From positions 2,168,501 through 2,232,500 of the forward strand of contig PUFA01000143.1 of assembly GCA_003508835.1 (NCBI GenBank): a DNA stretch of 64,000 bases, written 5' to 3'. The position numbers and the translations under genes are program-made. How positions within the stretch are numbered: the stretch's first letter is position 1; every line of letters begins with the position of its first letter. The notes beneath the pieces were generated by a model. That model was not told where the DNA came from. It saw only the letters and a list, made by a program, of their open reading frames with translations, and ran no database searches. This stretch comes from Eonycteris spelaea (taxonomy: Eukaryota; Chordata; Mammalia; Chiroptera; Pteropodidae). This document shows positions 21,691 through 32,795 of the stretch, piece by piece.

Positions 21691-22399
21691 CAAATATGAT
21701 TTTTAAATCACTAAATGCATTCCATTTTGGAGGTCATTACTATGATAGGTCAGGTGTTATAGAAATACAAAATAAGTCTGTTTCAACTAAGGATTGAGGA
21801 GAATAACTGGGTTCTGCACTTTGGGCTATGAGAGAAATAAGGTGAAATGCCATTTTTTTTCTTTAACAGGTGATGAAGTAATTCAACACTGGTTTTCTTT
21901 ATTGGGAGAAAAACCTGATGGGATTTAAGTTACCCCAAGAAAGCTTGCTTTGCTTCCCATTTAAGTAAACCTGGGGGTGTACAAACCTTATTATAGTTGA
22001 GGAAGTAACAAGGAACAATTTGTGTGGTAACCAAAGAACAGAATGGAAAAACTTCCAACTTCTCATTTATATCAGTTAATTGGAGTTGACATATTAAAAT
22101 GTTGCAGAGTTTTGCATGTATACAAAATTTTATTTTCTGATACCATTATGAGAACACCAACATAGAATCACCCCTAGAGTTCTTAAAAGCTGGGGTCTTC
22201 GAAAGCTTCATAAGTAAATATCTCCTGATAAATTTGGATAACATCAAATATTTCATACTGTTCATCCCAGTAAGAACAAAAAGGAAAAAGTGTAGGTCCC
22301 TCAGCCATCAGAATTTGTTGGTTCTACGAAGCCTCTTTTTCAGTAAACTTTAGAAATGGCTATTGTTAAACTCTACTGGCCAGAGTTACATGTAGTGAA
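21691..22399. other. Non-coding stretch
   Basis: No gene seen; no repeat recognised. Confidence 0.5.
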
Positions 22400-22521
22400 G
22401 TTATGTCTTATGATTAGATGCCCAAATCCTTTTTTTCACTTTTTTCTTTAATCTTAGAGAAAATTTACAATTTTAAGTAAGTTTGAGAATAGACATATCT
22501 AGAGGGAATAGAATTTGTATA
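22400..22521 (+). repeat. 122-bp tandem repeat, unit 1
   Basis: The unit begins gttatgtcttatgattagat and ends gaatagaatttgtata. The second unit starts directly at 22522 and is split by an L1 at 22586. Confidence 0.9.
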
Positions 22522-22585
22522 GTTATGTCTTCTGATTAGATGCTCAAATTATTTTTTCACTTTTGTCTTTAATCTTAGAGAAAAT
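22522..22585 (+). repeat. 122-bp tandem repeat, unit 2, left half
   Basis: Starts gttatgtcttctgattagat and follows unit 1 until tcttagagaaaat at 22585, where the L1 begins. The other half lies at 23300-23354. The last 20 bp (22566-22585) are also the left target-site duplication of the L1. Confidence 0.9.
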
Positions 22586-23136
22586 CTCACTGTGGAAAAC
22601 AGTATGGAGGTTTCTCAGAAAACTAAGAATTGATCTACCATATGATTCAGCAATCTCTCTACTGGATACTTACCCCAATGACTTTAAAAATCATAAACAA
22701 AAAGATATTTGCACACCATTGTTCATAGCAGCATTATTCACAGTGGCTGGGACATAAAAGCAACTGAAGTGTCTTATGATAGATGATTGGATAAAGAAGC
22801 TGTGATATATATATACACACACACAATGGAATATTACTCAGTCATAAGAAGAGATGAAATGCTGCCATTTGTGACAACATGGATGGACCTTAAAATATTC
22901 ATGTTAAGTGAAATAAGCCAGACAGAAAAAGTTGGAAATCACATGATATCACTTATATGTAAGATATAAACCTAAAAGCAACAAATGAACAAGACAAACA
23001 AACAGAGACTCATGGACATGGACAATAGACTAGTGGTTATCAGAGGAGAGTGGGGAGAGAGGAGGTAGACAGAGATAAGGGGGTCAAATATGTGGTGACA
23101 GAAAGAAATCTAACTATGGAAGGTGAACACACAGTG

Positions 23137-23190
<54 letters not shown>

Positions 23191-23277
23191 TTACTGTTAA
23201 AGTGTACAGCTGAAACTTACTGGATTTTATTAACCAATGTCACCATAAAAAATAAAAATAAATAAATAACTTTAAAA
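22586..23277 (+). mobile_element. 5'-truncated L1 with TSDs, sense
   Basis: Starts in the ORF2 C-terminal region (ctcactgtggaaaacagtat) and runs through the 3' UTR (agagactcatggacatggac, then the gtggtgacagaaagaaatct and aaggtgaacacacagtgtaa blocks) to ccaatgtcaccataaaaaat and an A-rich tail. Target-site duplications are tctttaatcttagagaaaat at 22566-22585 and tctttaaatttttagagaa(aat) at 23278-23299. An open piece at 22563-22757 reads LPYDSAISLLDTYPNDFKNH, from the ORF2 C-terminus. This 3' UTR type differs from that in the half-L1s A, B and D. It is also seen at 60149-60509 and 63808-64000. Confidence 0.93.
23139..23187. repeat. (TA)n microsatellite in the L1 3' UTR
   Basis: About 24 TA units at the position where the related L1 3' UTR at 63860-63895 carries only a short tatata tract and a TTTACACAGTGTG block. 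Expanded from a pre-existing short TA run. Confidence 0.97.
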
Positions 23278-23299
23278 TCTTTAAATTTTTAGAGAAAAT

Positions 23300-23354
23300 T
23301 TATAATTTTAAGTAAGTTAGAGATTAGATATATCTAAAGGGAATAGAATTTGTG
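23300..23354 (+). repeat. 122-bp tandem repeat, unit 2, right half
   Basis: Continues unit 2 after the L1 (ttataattttaagtaagtta onwards to gaatagaatttgtg), matching 22465-22519 of unit 1. Confidence 0.88.
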
Positions 23355-23667
23355 CATTCTGATTTTTTGAAGAATAATTTTATTCTTCCTGTAATTATGG
23401 CATTCTAATGATGTCAGTACTGGAGAGGCTAATTTTTAGTGGTATTTGGTGTTCTTACCCCAAAATTTTTTGCCTTATGTCGCCAAATTTTAAAGTACAA
23501 AGCTTTGTAACTATATAAGAAAATATAATATAAAGGCAAACAGCTCAAAAATGAGAAATAGTGGGACTATTTGAGGTATAAGAAAAGACCAGAAAAGCAA
23601 TGTGTCAATTTTAGCCTATAGAAAAATAATTTTCATAGATGTTACTTTGTATACAAGTAAAAGAGAA

Positions 23668-23704
<37 letters not shown>

Positions 23705-25349
23705 AATGGAGAGAAGGGAATCTTGGACAATTTTTTATTTTTATACTTCAAAGTCTTTTTAGCTGAAGAATTAATATCTGGTTCATTTTCCTTCTGTGCT
23801 AGAATATGAATATGTTTATGTTTAATAAATTTTAGCCTTAATGGTCTTAAAGAAAAAAAAATCATTCATATAAGGCATTATTATGTATTAAACTAAAATA
23901 TATAAAGTCATGATTTACTTACAGTTTTCAAGTTGTGTGGCATTTCTTGGGATGATGGAAGCATACAGAACAAGGAGCGTCTACTTTTGGGAATATGAGA
24001 CTGTTCTTTATACTCTTTTCAAGTTTTAGAAACTAATAGACATCATCAAATTTCAAAGCCTGGATCAATGAAGTATAACATAACTGTGACAGCAATAATT
24101 GCTAAACACTTGTTGTTGATGTAAAAAGAAAGCAGAATTCATTTTTGATAGCCTAAGCAATTTTAGAATATTCACATTTAAGTTTAGTTACTTTGTAAGA
24201 TGAACGAACAAACACAAAAATTGAAGAGCAGCAAAGATATTCAATTTGCATTAAATATCAAAATTCTTCACTCTATTTTAAGTAATTTCTGGATTTCATT
24301 TATTTTACCCTAATATTTTCAAACTACATTACCTACCCATTACTAATAACATACTATCTAAGGATTATTTTTTAAAAAATTCTTATCACTTCCAATAAGG
24401 TTCTCTTAAAGTTTTGTAGACAATGAATCTTTGGTCTTGATAATCTATTTTAAATATTACCTTTGTTCTATATTCACACAAATTTTCAAAAAATGCTTTA
24501 TCATAAACTACAAATAATCTCTCTTGCATGTTAGATTAGTATGCATAGAATAGGTTCTCAGAGATATTCTATTTCCTCTTATTCTTTCAGTTTGCTTAAT
24601 GAGTATCAACCTTTTTTTGGCTTCAAAATATCCATATGTGAAACATACTTCATTAAGTAACATCTCTCAAGAAAAGCAGTAATAATTCTCTGGTGTGTCT
24701 GAAGTAATTACTTTCTCCACTCTCATTTCAATGAAGGATGTCTAAGTTTCCAAAGGCAGTGGTATGAAAATGAAATCCCAGATAGTCTGACATAAAAGTT
24801 TCTTAAATTGTCTCTGAAGAGTTAAATCATTCAATGATTAGCTTTGTAAAATAAAGATTTACATATTGTTGGAGGAATACCTATAAACATGAGGATTACT
24901 TCATTCTAACTTCTAACCACAGTCAAGCTTTCAATGTTCTTATCAATTCTGACTCTCGTGCTTGACCAGCTTTGTTTTAATTCCTCTGAAGAAGTAAAAT
25001 TGGCAGACTCATGTAATTAGTTTAATATGGATGATGACTTGGTTTATGCCTTTGGTACTTGAATAGAACCTGAAAATAGAGAGAAATACAGAAGTATATT
25101 TAAGGTAAATGGAAAATGTTTACAATGGATCATGTTGAGTTTGAAGTTTCTATTGGACATTCAGGAGGATAGGTTCGCAGGCAGTTATACATGACCACTC
25201 CTGTTGATTTAGTTCAGGAATGATCTCCTCTTCTATAATTACCCAATGTGAATAGGTTACTCCTTCTCTATTTTCCTATAATATTTTGTTTGTTTCTCTG
25301 TTATTGTTCTTTCCATTGTATTTCATTTTCTGCTTATGTTTCTACCTTC
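23355..25349. other. Non-coding stretch with a (GA)n microsatellite
   Basis: A GA-rich microsatellite lies at 23661-23707. The rest is AT-rich, probably mostly single copy, with no gene I can support. The antisense 84-codon frame 23611-23865 reads through the GA repeat as an SLSLSL run and is an artefact. Confidence 0.55.
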
Positions 25350-25462
25350 ACCACTAGCTGTGCCTTAAAGGCAGAATTTTGTCCTATTCACTTTTGAAAT
25401 TTTTAAGCCTAATATAGTGCCTAACATACAGTAGGCACTGAGTACATATTTGAAAAGTTAAT
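25350..25462 (+). mobile_element. L2 LINE 3' end, sense
   Basis: Matches the L2 tail: ccttaaaggcagaattttgt, then cctattcacttttg, then aatatagtgcctaacataca, gtaggcactgagtacatatt and tgaaaagtta. Diverged but in the right order. Confidence 0.8.
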
Positions 25463-25751
25463 CAGTAGAAGAACATGTCCCTTTAACATTGAAGGTGTGT
25501 TGTTTTTGTTTGTTTGTTTGTTTCATTCTGTAATGCAAAGACTATTACTATGACTATTCCAGGGTCAGATAAGAGATTTAAAACCACTGACATAAATAAG
25601 AATTACCAGAAATCTCTGCACCATAAAACATTTTTTTAACCTAAAAGACATTAGTCTCAAATGACAAAGCCACTTTCATATTAGTACTCATTTGAATATA
25701 ACACTATTTGTGTTATAAAGGGCTCTTACAATTAACAAAATATATTTATGC
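25463..25751. other. Non-coding stretch
   Basis: Apart from the (GTTT)n run, nothing recognised. Confidence 0.5.
25497..25525. repeat. (GTTT)n short repeat
   Basis: Consecutive gttt units ending in gtttgtttcatt. Confidence 0.9.
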
Positions 25752-26601
25752 CATGTTAATAATAAAATGACAATAGCTATGTAGCTATCAATAACCACTT
25801 TAATGTAAATGAATTAAATGCTCTAGCCAAAAGACATAAGGTAGCTGATTGGATAAGAAAATAAGACCCTTACATATGCTATCTACAAGAGATACACTTC
25901 AGATCAAAAGACACACATAGACTGAAAATAAAGAAATTAAAAAGATATTTTATGTAAATTAAAACAAAAAAAAGCTAGAGTACAAAAGCTTTTTATCAGA
26001 CAAAATAGACTTTACAACAAAGACTATAATAAGAGACAGAGAAGGACACTTTATAATATTAAAGAAATGAAAAGCCTTATAAACACTTATGTACCCAACA
26101 TAGAAGCACCTACATACATTAAGTATTAACTGATCTGAAGAGAGAGATTAATAGTAATACAGTCATAGGAGGGGAATTAAGACCCCACTTACATCAATAG
26201 ATAGATCTTCCAGACAGAAAATCAACAAAGAAATAGTGTCTTAAATGACACATTAGAATAGAGAAATTTAATTAGTATTTTTAGAGCATATCACCTCAAA
26301 GCAGCAGAATATACATTATTTTCAAGTGCACATGGAATATTTTCCAAGATAGACCACATGTTAGACAACAAAACAAGTCTTAAGAAAATTAAGATTAAAA
26401 TCATATCAAGCATCTTCTCTGACCACAATGGTATGAAATTAGAAATCAATTACGAGAAGAAAACTGAAAAAAACATGAACAAATTGAGGCTAAATAACAT
26501 GCTACTAAATAATAAATAGGTTAACAGTGAGATTAACAGAAAAATAAAAGATACATTGAGACAAATTAAGATGAAAACACAACAGTCTCAAATCTATATG
26601 A
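25752..26601 (+). pseudogene. L1 ORF2 endonuclease fragment, sense
   Basis: Starts at the beginning of ORF2 (aataataaaatgacaatagc) and covers the endonuclease domain: aatgaattaaatgctctagc, then ctatctacaagagatacact, the acaaaatagactttacaaca block, ttatgtacccaacatagaag, tcaagtgcacatggaatatt and gaccacaatggtatgaaatt. It ends in the linker after the endonuclease at gtctcaaatctatatgac. Endonuclease nicks the target at TTTTAA-like sites in an active L1. Here many stops break it. It is joined at 26601/26602 to an antisense L1. Confidence 0.9.
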
Positions 26602-29600
26602 CCTATTTTTTAAATATTGGATTGCTTGTTTTTATGTTATTCAGTTATATGAGTTTTTATACATTTTTAATATTAACCCCTTGTCAGAGGTAACATAGGC
26701 AAATATCTTCTCCCATTCATTGAGTTGTCTTTTCATTTTGTTGATGGTTTCCTTTGTGTTGCAAACAATTTTATTTGATTAGTTTCATTTGTTTACATTT
26801 TCTGTTGTTTCCCTTGCCCAAGGAAATATATCAGAGAAAAGTATTACTAAGATCAATGTCGGAGAGTTTGATGACTATATTTCCTTCTAGAAATTTTATG
26901 GTTTTGGGTCTTACATTTAAGTTTTTAATGCATTTTGAGTTTATTCTTGTATACGTTGTAAGAAGGTCATCCAGTTTAATTTTTTTTTTTGCATGTATCT
27001 GTCCAGTTTTCTCAACATCATTTCTTGAAGAGACTGTCTTTATCCTATTGCATATATTTGCTTTCTTTTTATAGATTAAATAACCATATAGTCTTGGACT
27101 TATTTCTGGACTCTCTATTATGTTCCATTGTTCTATGCATTTGTTTTTATGCCAGTACCATGTGGTTTTCATTGCTAGACTTGCAGTAGTTTGATATCAG
27201 GTGGTGTGATACTTTCAATTTTATTCTTTTTTCTCAAGATTGCCATGGCTATTCAGGATCTTTTATGGTTCCATATATATTTTAGGACTATTTGTTCTAG
27301 TTTTCTGAAAAGTGCCATTGGTATTTTGATGGGGATTGCATTGAATCTATAGATTACTTTGAGTAGTATGGTCTTTCTAATGATGTTGATTCTTCCTACG
27401 CATGAGCACAGTATATGCTTTCATTTATTTGTATCTTCTTGAATTTCTTTTTTCAATAACATAATTTTTTGAGAACAGATATTTTTCCTCCTTATTAATT
27501 TTATTCCTAGATATTTTTTTCATGCCACTGTAAGTGGGATTATTTTCTTAATTTCTTTTTCTGATAGTTCATCATTGGTGCATGAAAATGCAACCAACTT
27601 CTGAATAATAATTTTGTATCCTGCTACTTTACTGAATTCATTTATCTGTTCTAATAGTTTTTTGGTGGAATCTTCAAGGTGTTCTCTATATAATATCATG
27701 TCATCTCCAAATAATGCCAGTTTTACTTCTTTCTTTCCAATTTGGATATCTTTTGTTTCTCTTATCTAATTGCTATAGCAAGGATTTCCAATACTATGCT
27801 GAATAGAAGTGGTTAAAGTGGGGATCCTTGTCTTTTTCTGATCTTAAGGAAAAGGCTTTTAACTGTAGGTTTGTCATACATGGCTTTTATTATGTTGTTA
27901 GTTTTCTCTAGTCCCATTTTGCTGAGAGATTTTATCATGAATGGATGCTGGATTTAGTTGAATATTTTTTCTGCATCTATTAATAATATCATATGATTTT
28001 TAGCTTTCAATTTGCTAATGTGGTGTATCACATGAATTGATTTGCAGATATCAAACTAACCTAGCATCCCAGGAATCAATTTAATTTAGAGATATGATTT
28101 TTTTATGTATTGCTGAATTTGGTTTGCTTATATTTTGTTTAGGATTTTTGCATCAATGTTCATCAGGGCTATCTGCCTATAGTGTTTTTGTTGTTGTTGT
28201 TGTTTTGTTTTTGTGTTTTTTAAGTACGACCTATCTGGTTTTGGAATCAAGATGGAAGAAATTTTTAGAATAGTTTGAGAAGAATACTGTTAATTCTTTC
28301 TTGAATGTTTGGTAAAATTCACCTATGAAGTCATTGGTCTTGAACTTTTGTTTTTTGGAAGTTTTTGATTATTGATTCATTTTTGTTAGTGGTAATCAGT
28401 TGGTTCAGATTTTCTGTTTCTTCTTGACTCAGTCTTGGGAGAGTGTATGTTTCCAGGAATGTATTCATCTCTTCCAGATTGTCCAATTTGTTGACATATA
28501 ATTGCCTCATGGTATTTTCTTATGGTCCTTGATATTTCTGTGGAGTCCATAGTTATGTCTCCTCTTTTATTTCTGATTTTATTTATTTGGGTCCTCTTTG
28601 TTTTTTTCTTTTGAGTCAGTTTAAATCAATTTGCTTATCAATTTGCTTATCCTTCAATGAATTAGCTCTTGGTTTCATTGACTTTTGTATTGTTTTTCTA
28701 GACTCTCTTTTATTTATTTCCACTACTTTGGGTTTTGTTTGCTGTTATTTTTCTAGTTCTTTTAAGTATAATGTTAGGTTGTTTATTTGAGATTTTTTCT
28801 TGTTTCTTGAGGTAGGCCTGGGTATTGCTATGACTTTTTCTTTTAGGACTGCTTTTGCTGTGTCCCATAGTTTCTGAGTCATTGTGCTTTATTTTTATTG
28901 GTCTCTAGGTATCTTTTTATCTTCCTTGATCTTATTGTTAACCTATTCATTGTTAAGTAGCATGTTGTTTAACCTCCATGGGTCTATATTTTTCAGTTTA
29001 TTTTTTCTTGTAGTCAATTTTTAGTTTCATACCATTGTGGTTGGAGAAGACACTTGATATTATTTCACTCTTTTTAAATTTATTGAGACTTGTTTTGTGG
29101 CCTAACATGTTGTCTCTTCTGGTGAATGATCCATGTACACTTAATGTTGATTCCTCTACTTTGGGGTAAAATGCTCTGAAAATATCAATTATATCCAACT
29201 GGTCTAGTGTATTCTTTAGGCTGTTGTTTGCTCATTGATTTTCTGTCTGGAAGATCTATTCATTAGTTTCAATGGGGTGTTAAAGTTTCCCACTATGAGT
29301 ACATTACTGTCAATTTCTCCCCTTATGTCAGTCAAGAATTGCTTTATCTATGTAGATGCTTGTATGTTGGGTGTGTGTATGTTTACTAAGGTTATGTCCT
29401 CTTGCTTTATTGATCTCTTTATCATTATGTAATGCCCTTCTTTGTCTCTTATCATGGTTTTTGTTCTAAGAATGTTTTGTCTGATATAAGTATTGCTATT
29501 TCAGATTTTATTTTAATTTCCATTTGCATGAAATATTTTTCCCATCCTTTATTTTTAGTCTGTGTGCATCATTTATCTGAGGTGGGTCTCTTATAGATAC

Positions 29601-29715
29601 CATATGCATGGGACTTGTTTTCTTATCCATTCAGCTACCCTGTGACTTTTGATTGGAGTAGTTAATCCATGTACATTTAAAGTAATTATTGATAGGTACA
29701 TAGTTATTGCCATTT
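26602..29715 (-). pseudogene. L1 ORF2 pseudogene, endonuclease plus reverse transcriptase
   Basis: Read on the minus strand, the ORF2 start lies at about 29715 and endonuclease occupies about 29715-29000. A surviving frame at 28998-29198 includes SEIISSVFSNHNGMKLKIDY, the end of the nuclease domain, where SDH is replaced by SNH; the histidine of that motif is catalytic in L1. Reverse transcriptase follows; at about 27698-27710 the catalytic box reads FGDD, keeping both aspartates but with glycine for alanine. The frame at 26831-27172 covers part of the C-terminal region (RPKTIKFLEGNIVIKLSDID). Stops and indels occur throughout. Confidence 0.9.
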
Positions 29716-29754
29716 TAAAAAATTGTATTTAAATAGTTTTTTTCCCCATTCATT

Positions 29755-30620
29755 TTTACAGAAGTCCCCTAAACATTTCCTATAATTCTGGTTTGTTGGC
29801 GATAAATTCCTTTAGCTCTTTCCTGTCTGGGAAGCTCTTTATTTGTCCTTTAATTTTAATTGATAGTCTTTCTGGGTAGAGTAGTCTTGGTTGTAGGTGC
29901 TTATTTTTCATCACTTTGAATATTGTGTGCCAATCCCTTCTGCCTACAAAGTTTTCGTTGACAAACTGTTGATATTTTTATGGGAGTACCATTGTAAATA
30001 ACTTGCTGCTTTTCTCTGCCTGCCTTTAGGATTCTTTCTTTTCCTCCAACCTTTGGTATTTTAATGATGATGTGTTTTGGTTTGGGTATGTTTCGGTTCC
30101 TTTTGTTGGAACTCTGCATTTCCTGGACTTGTATGTCTATTTCCTTTGCCAGGTTAGAAAATGTTTCCATTATTATTTATTCAAATAGGTTCTCAATTCT
30201 TTGCTCTCTCTCTCTCTTCTCCTGGTACCCATATGATGTGGATGTTGGTACATTTGATACTGTCCTAGAGGTCTCTTAAGCTTTCCTCACTCTTTTTTCT
30301 TTTTCTTTTTGCTGTTTCGATTGGTTGTTTTATGCTTCCAACTTGTTGATTCTATCTTCTGTTTCATCTAATCTACTGATGATTCCTTTCAGTGTATTCT
30401 TCATTTATCACGAGTTCTTCTTTATAGTTTCTATGTCTTTTTTTATACTTGCTATCTCTTTGTTGAAGTCCTCACTGAGATCATCTATTCTCTCCCTAAG
30501 TTCATTGAGCATCCTATAACTAGTGTTTTGAATTCTGTCTCTCGTAGTTTATTTGCTCCATTTAGTTTAGATTTTTTACTGAAGTTTTCTCTTGTTGTTT
30601 CATTCACAGCATATTTCTTA
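29755..30620 (-). pseudogene. L1 ORF1 pseudogene, antisense
   Basis: ORF1p packages L1 RNA. On the minus strand the coiled coil lies at about 30560-30300. The RNA-recognition part is in the frame at 29901-30170: NLAKEIDIQVQEMQ, then KPKHIIIKIPKVGGKERILK, then AGREKQQVIYNGTPIKI. The C-terminal domain follows to about 29765, with the LCRQKGLAHNIQSDEK segment matching the QARREW-type region. Several stops and a frameshift in the C-terminal part destroy the gene. Confidence 0.88.
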
Positions 30621-32385
30621 GTTTTCTCATTTTAGTTGCCTCTCTGTGTTCTTTTCTATGTTTTAGGAAGATTTGTTGTTTCCCAGGTTTGGCAAGGTGG
30701 TCTTATGTAGTAGATGTCCTATGTGGCTTAGTGGAATAATTTACCTGGTCACCTGGGTCAGTGGATCTGGACATGTTCCAGGTGTGGTTGTATGTGTTCT
30801 TCTCTCATAGCTAAGCCTTGATCACTGTTATCACATCAGTGGATGGTATAGACTCTTGGGCTGACTGGCCATAGGGATTGACCACACCCACAGGGTGTGA
30901 GCTGCTGCGTAGGGGCTGACCCCATAGAGTGATATTTGCCCTAGCAGTTCCTAGTACCTGTTGAGACCACCCTTTGGGTGTGCCACTTATGGGGCTAGTC
31001 AGATGGTGCTTTGTTGTAGTCTGACACCAGTCTACAGGTGTGCTGGTTCTGTTGCCCCTTTGGCGGCAGGGGTGGGTGGTGCTCCTATGTAGTCCAAGGC
31101 CAGCTGCTGCCTTTGATTGCTCAGGGCTACCTGGTAGGAGCTACAAAGTGATCTGTGGATGGTTGCTGCCTATGCGGGATCTGGAGGCAAGTGGGAGAGA
31201 CCATGATATGAACTGAGGTCAGTTACCCCAGTATCAGGCCATGGGCAACTTAGCAAAAGGACTAGTACACCTCAAGGCCTAGGGAACCCTGCCAGCTGCC
31301 CTTATGACACCGCAGCTGGAAGAGCCTTTGGATGGTATGCAAGTGGAGTGGGACAGAGACCCAGGGAGTCATTGGAGTGAAGTGAACAAATTTCATCTGG
31401 CCAGTGCAGTCAGGTTTCATGCCAGTGCTGAATCTATGGCTTCTTGTAAAAGTTTCAGATTGCAACTATGCCAGCCACTGTCCTTCTCAGGACCTCACGC
31501 TCCCACAATCTACCCAAAAGATACTGCAGCTTGGTCTGGCACCAGTGGCTTGCCACAAAAATTTTCCCCTGAAATGTGCAGGGTATGTGCACAGGCTGCA
31601 GGAGCTGAGGGCTGCTGTCTGCTAATAAATATGTGGCCCAGTAAAGGCGCAGTGTGGGGCTGGCTTCTCAGCAACAGGCAGCTGCCAGCAATTTGTGGTC
31701 TGGATAGAGCAGGGCCTCAGGAAGACACAGGATGAAGGGAACTGATCTCCCTGGGCCAATGCAGTTTAAGAATTAGCTGTGCAAGAGGAAGGGTCAACAC
31801 AAGTAAGATGGCATCCACCTGTAGACTGACCCAAAAAGGGGCCTGATACAGGAACAATGGCAACTGTCCCTATAGCCCTGCCAGGGCGTCATGTAACTCA
31901 ATCTTTTCCTGTATATCTACTGCATTTCATGAGCCACTGACCCTTTGCCAGAACTCATGGTGAGTGTCTGTGAGTGAGTGAGTTTGTGTGTGGGCCCTTT
32001 AATGGGATATCCACGTTCCTTCCATCTCACCCAGACAGCCAGAGTCCCCACTGGTTTGTCAAGCCAGATTTTGTGGGAACTGGAACCCTCGAGTGGGAAG
32101 CCTCTATGTGGTACTAGAGCCCCTCGGTTCTTCAGAGGAGCCTCTGCAGTTGCGCTCTCCCTCTCGCTGATCAACTACCATGTGCAGGTGAGGGACTAGC
32201 CTGCTTTGTGTCTCCATCCCTCCTACTGGTCTCAATGTGGCTTTTTATTTAGATCCTCACATGTATGTGTTATGATAGATTTCAGGCAGTTCTCTGAGTC
32301 GTTTGTTCTATAATTTGGTTGTAGTCTTAATGTGGTTGTGAAAGGAGGCAAACCCTTCTTTTACCTAGACCACCATCTTGACCTA
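30621..32385 (-). promoter_or_regulatory. L1 5' UTR (internal promoter region), antisense
   Basis: About 1.7 kb of GC-richer DNA upstream of ORF1, ending on the plus strand in accatcttgacctacatctc. L1 5' UTRs hold an internal polymerase II promoter, but CpGs are largely decayed here. A 143-codon plus-strand frame (31304-31735) lies antisense to this 5' UTR and shows no known domain. The 3'-most part matches the 9778-10310 fragment. Confidence 0.8.
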
Positions 32386-32557
32386 CATCTCTTGACGGTT
32401 TTTTGTCATTGTCGCCTACTGTTTATAAGACTCAGATGATCTATGGGAAGAGGTTCTCAGCAAGAAAAGTAATTGTCACCTCTCCACAATGAAACTCCAA
32501 CCCTTTCATAAATTAGTAAGGTTATTGAATTTTTCCCTGGGGCTTGACTTCTTTCCT

Positions 32558-32613
32558 TTTTTTTTTTTTTTTTTTTTGTGGAACAATATATATAGTTTTT
32601 TTTTTTTTACTAT
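32558..32613. repeat. T-rich runs
   Basis: Two long T-runs (about 32558-32577 and 32598-32609) at the left end of an antisense L1 piece. The right one is likely its A-tail in reverse. Confidence 0.8.
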
Positions 32614-32795
32614 TTTACTTTTTATTTTTAAATTAGAATTGACATTCAATATTATTTTATATTATCTTTAGATGTACTGTATAGTGGTTAGACATTTAAA
32701 TAATTTACAAAGTGATATCTCTGATTAGTCTCATATCCACCTAGAACTATATATAGTTATTACAATATTACTGACTATATTCTATTTTTATTTGG
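32606..32795 (-). mobile_element. L1 3' UTR fragment, antisense
   Basis: On the minus strand it ends with the half-L1-type 3' terminus: plus-strand tagaattgacattcaatatt, atgtactgtatagtggttag, acatttaaataatttacaaa and gtgatatctctgattagtct. It is a short 5'-truncated piece with its tail on the left. Confidence 0.8.

Larger units (their letters stand above)
26602..32385 (-). mobile_element. Nearly full-length L1, antisense
   Basis: The minus strand carries, from right to left, a GC-richer 5' UTR (from about 32385, starting near ggtcaagatggtggtctagg), ORF1 (about 30620-29755), a short spacer, and ORF2 from about 29715 to 26602. The distance from ORF2 start to the break is about 3.1 kb, which fits an undeleted ORF2 up to roughly codon 1040. 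The last ~230 codons and the 3' UTR are missing. It is the longest L1 of the window and the only one here retaining endonuclease and reverse transcriptase together. Confidence 0.92.

Noticed and set aside
31304..31735. 143-codon frame antisense to the L1 5' UTR, reminiscent of an ORF0-type antisense frame
   Set aside because: ORF0 is described from primate L1 with a different 5' UTR. Here the frame has no supporting motif, overlaps other open frames in GC-richer DNA, and is not seen in the other 5' UTR copies.
25752..32385. Twin-priming (5' inversion) as origin of the sense endonuclease piece next to the antisense L1
   Set aside because: Twin priming yields non-overlapping parts of one element. 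Here both arms contain the same endonuclease region, so two elements or a duplication are needed.
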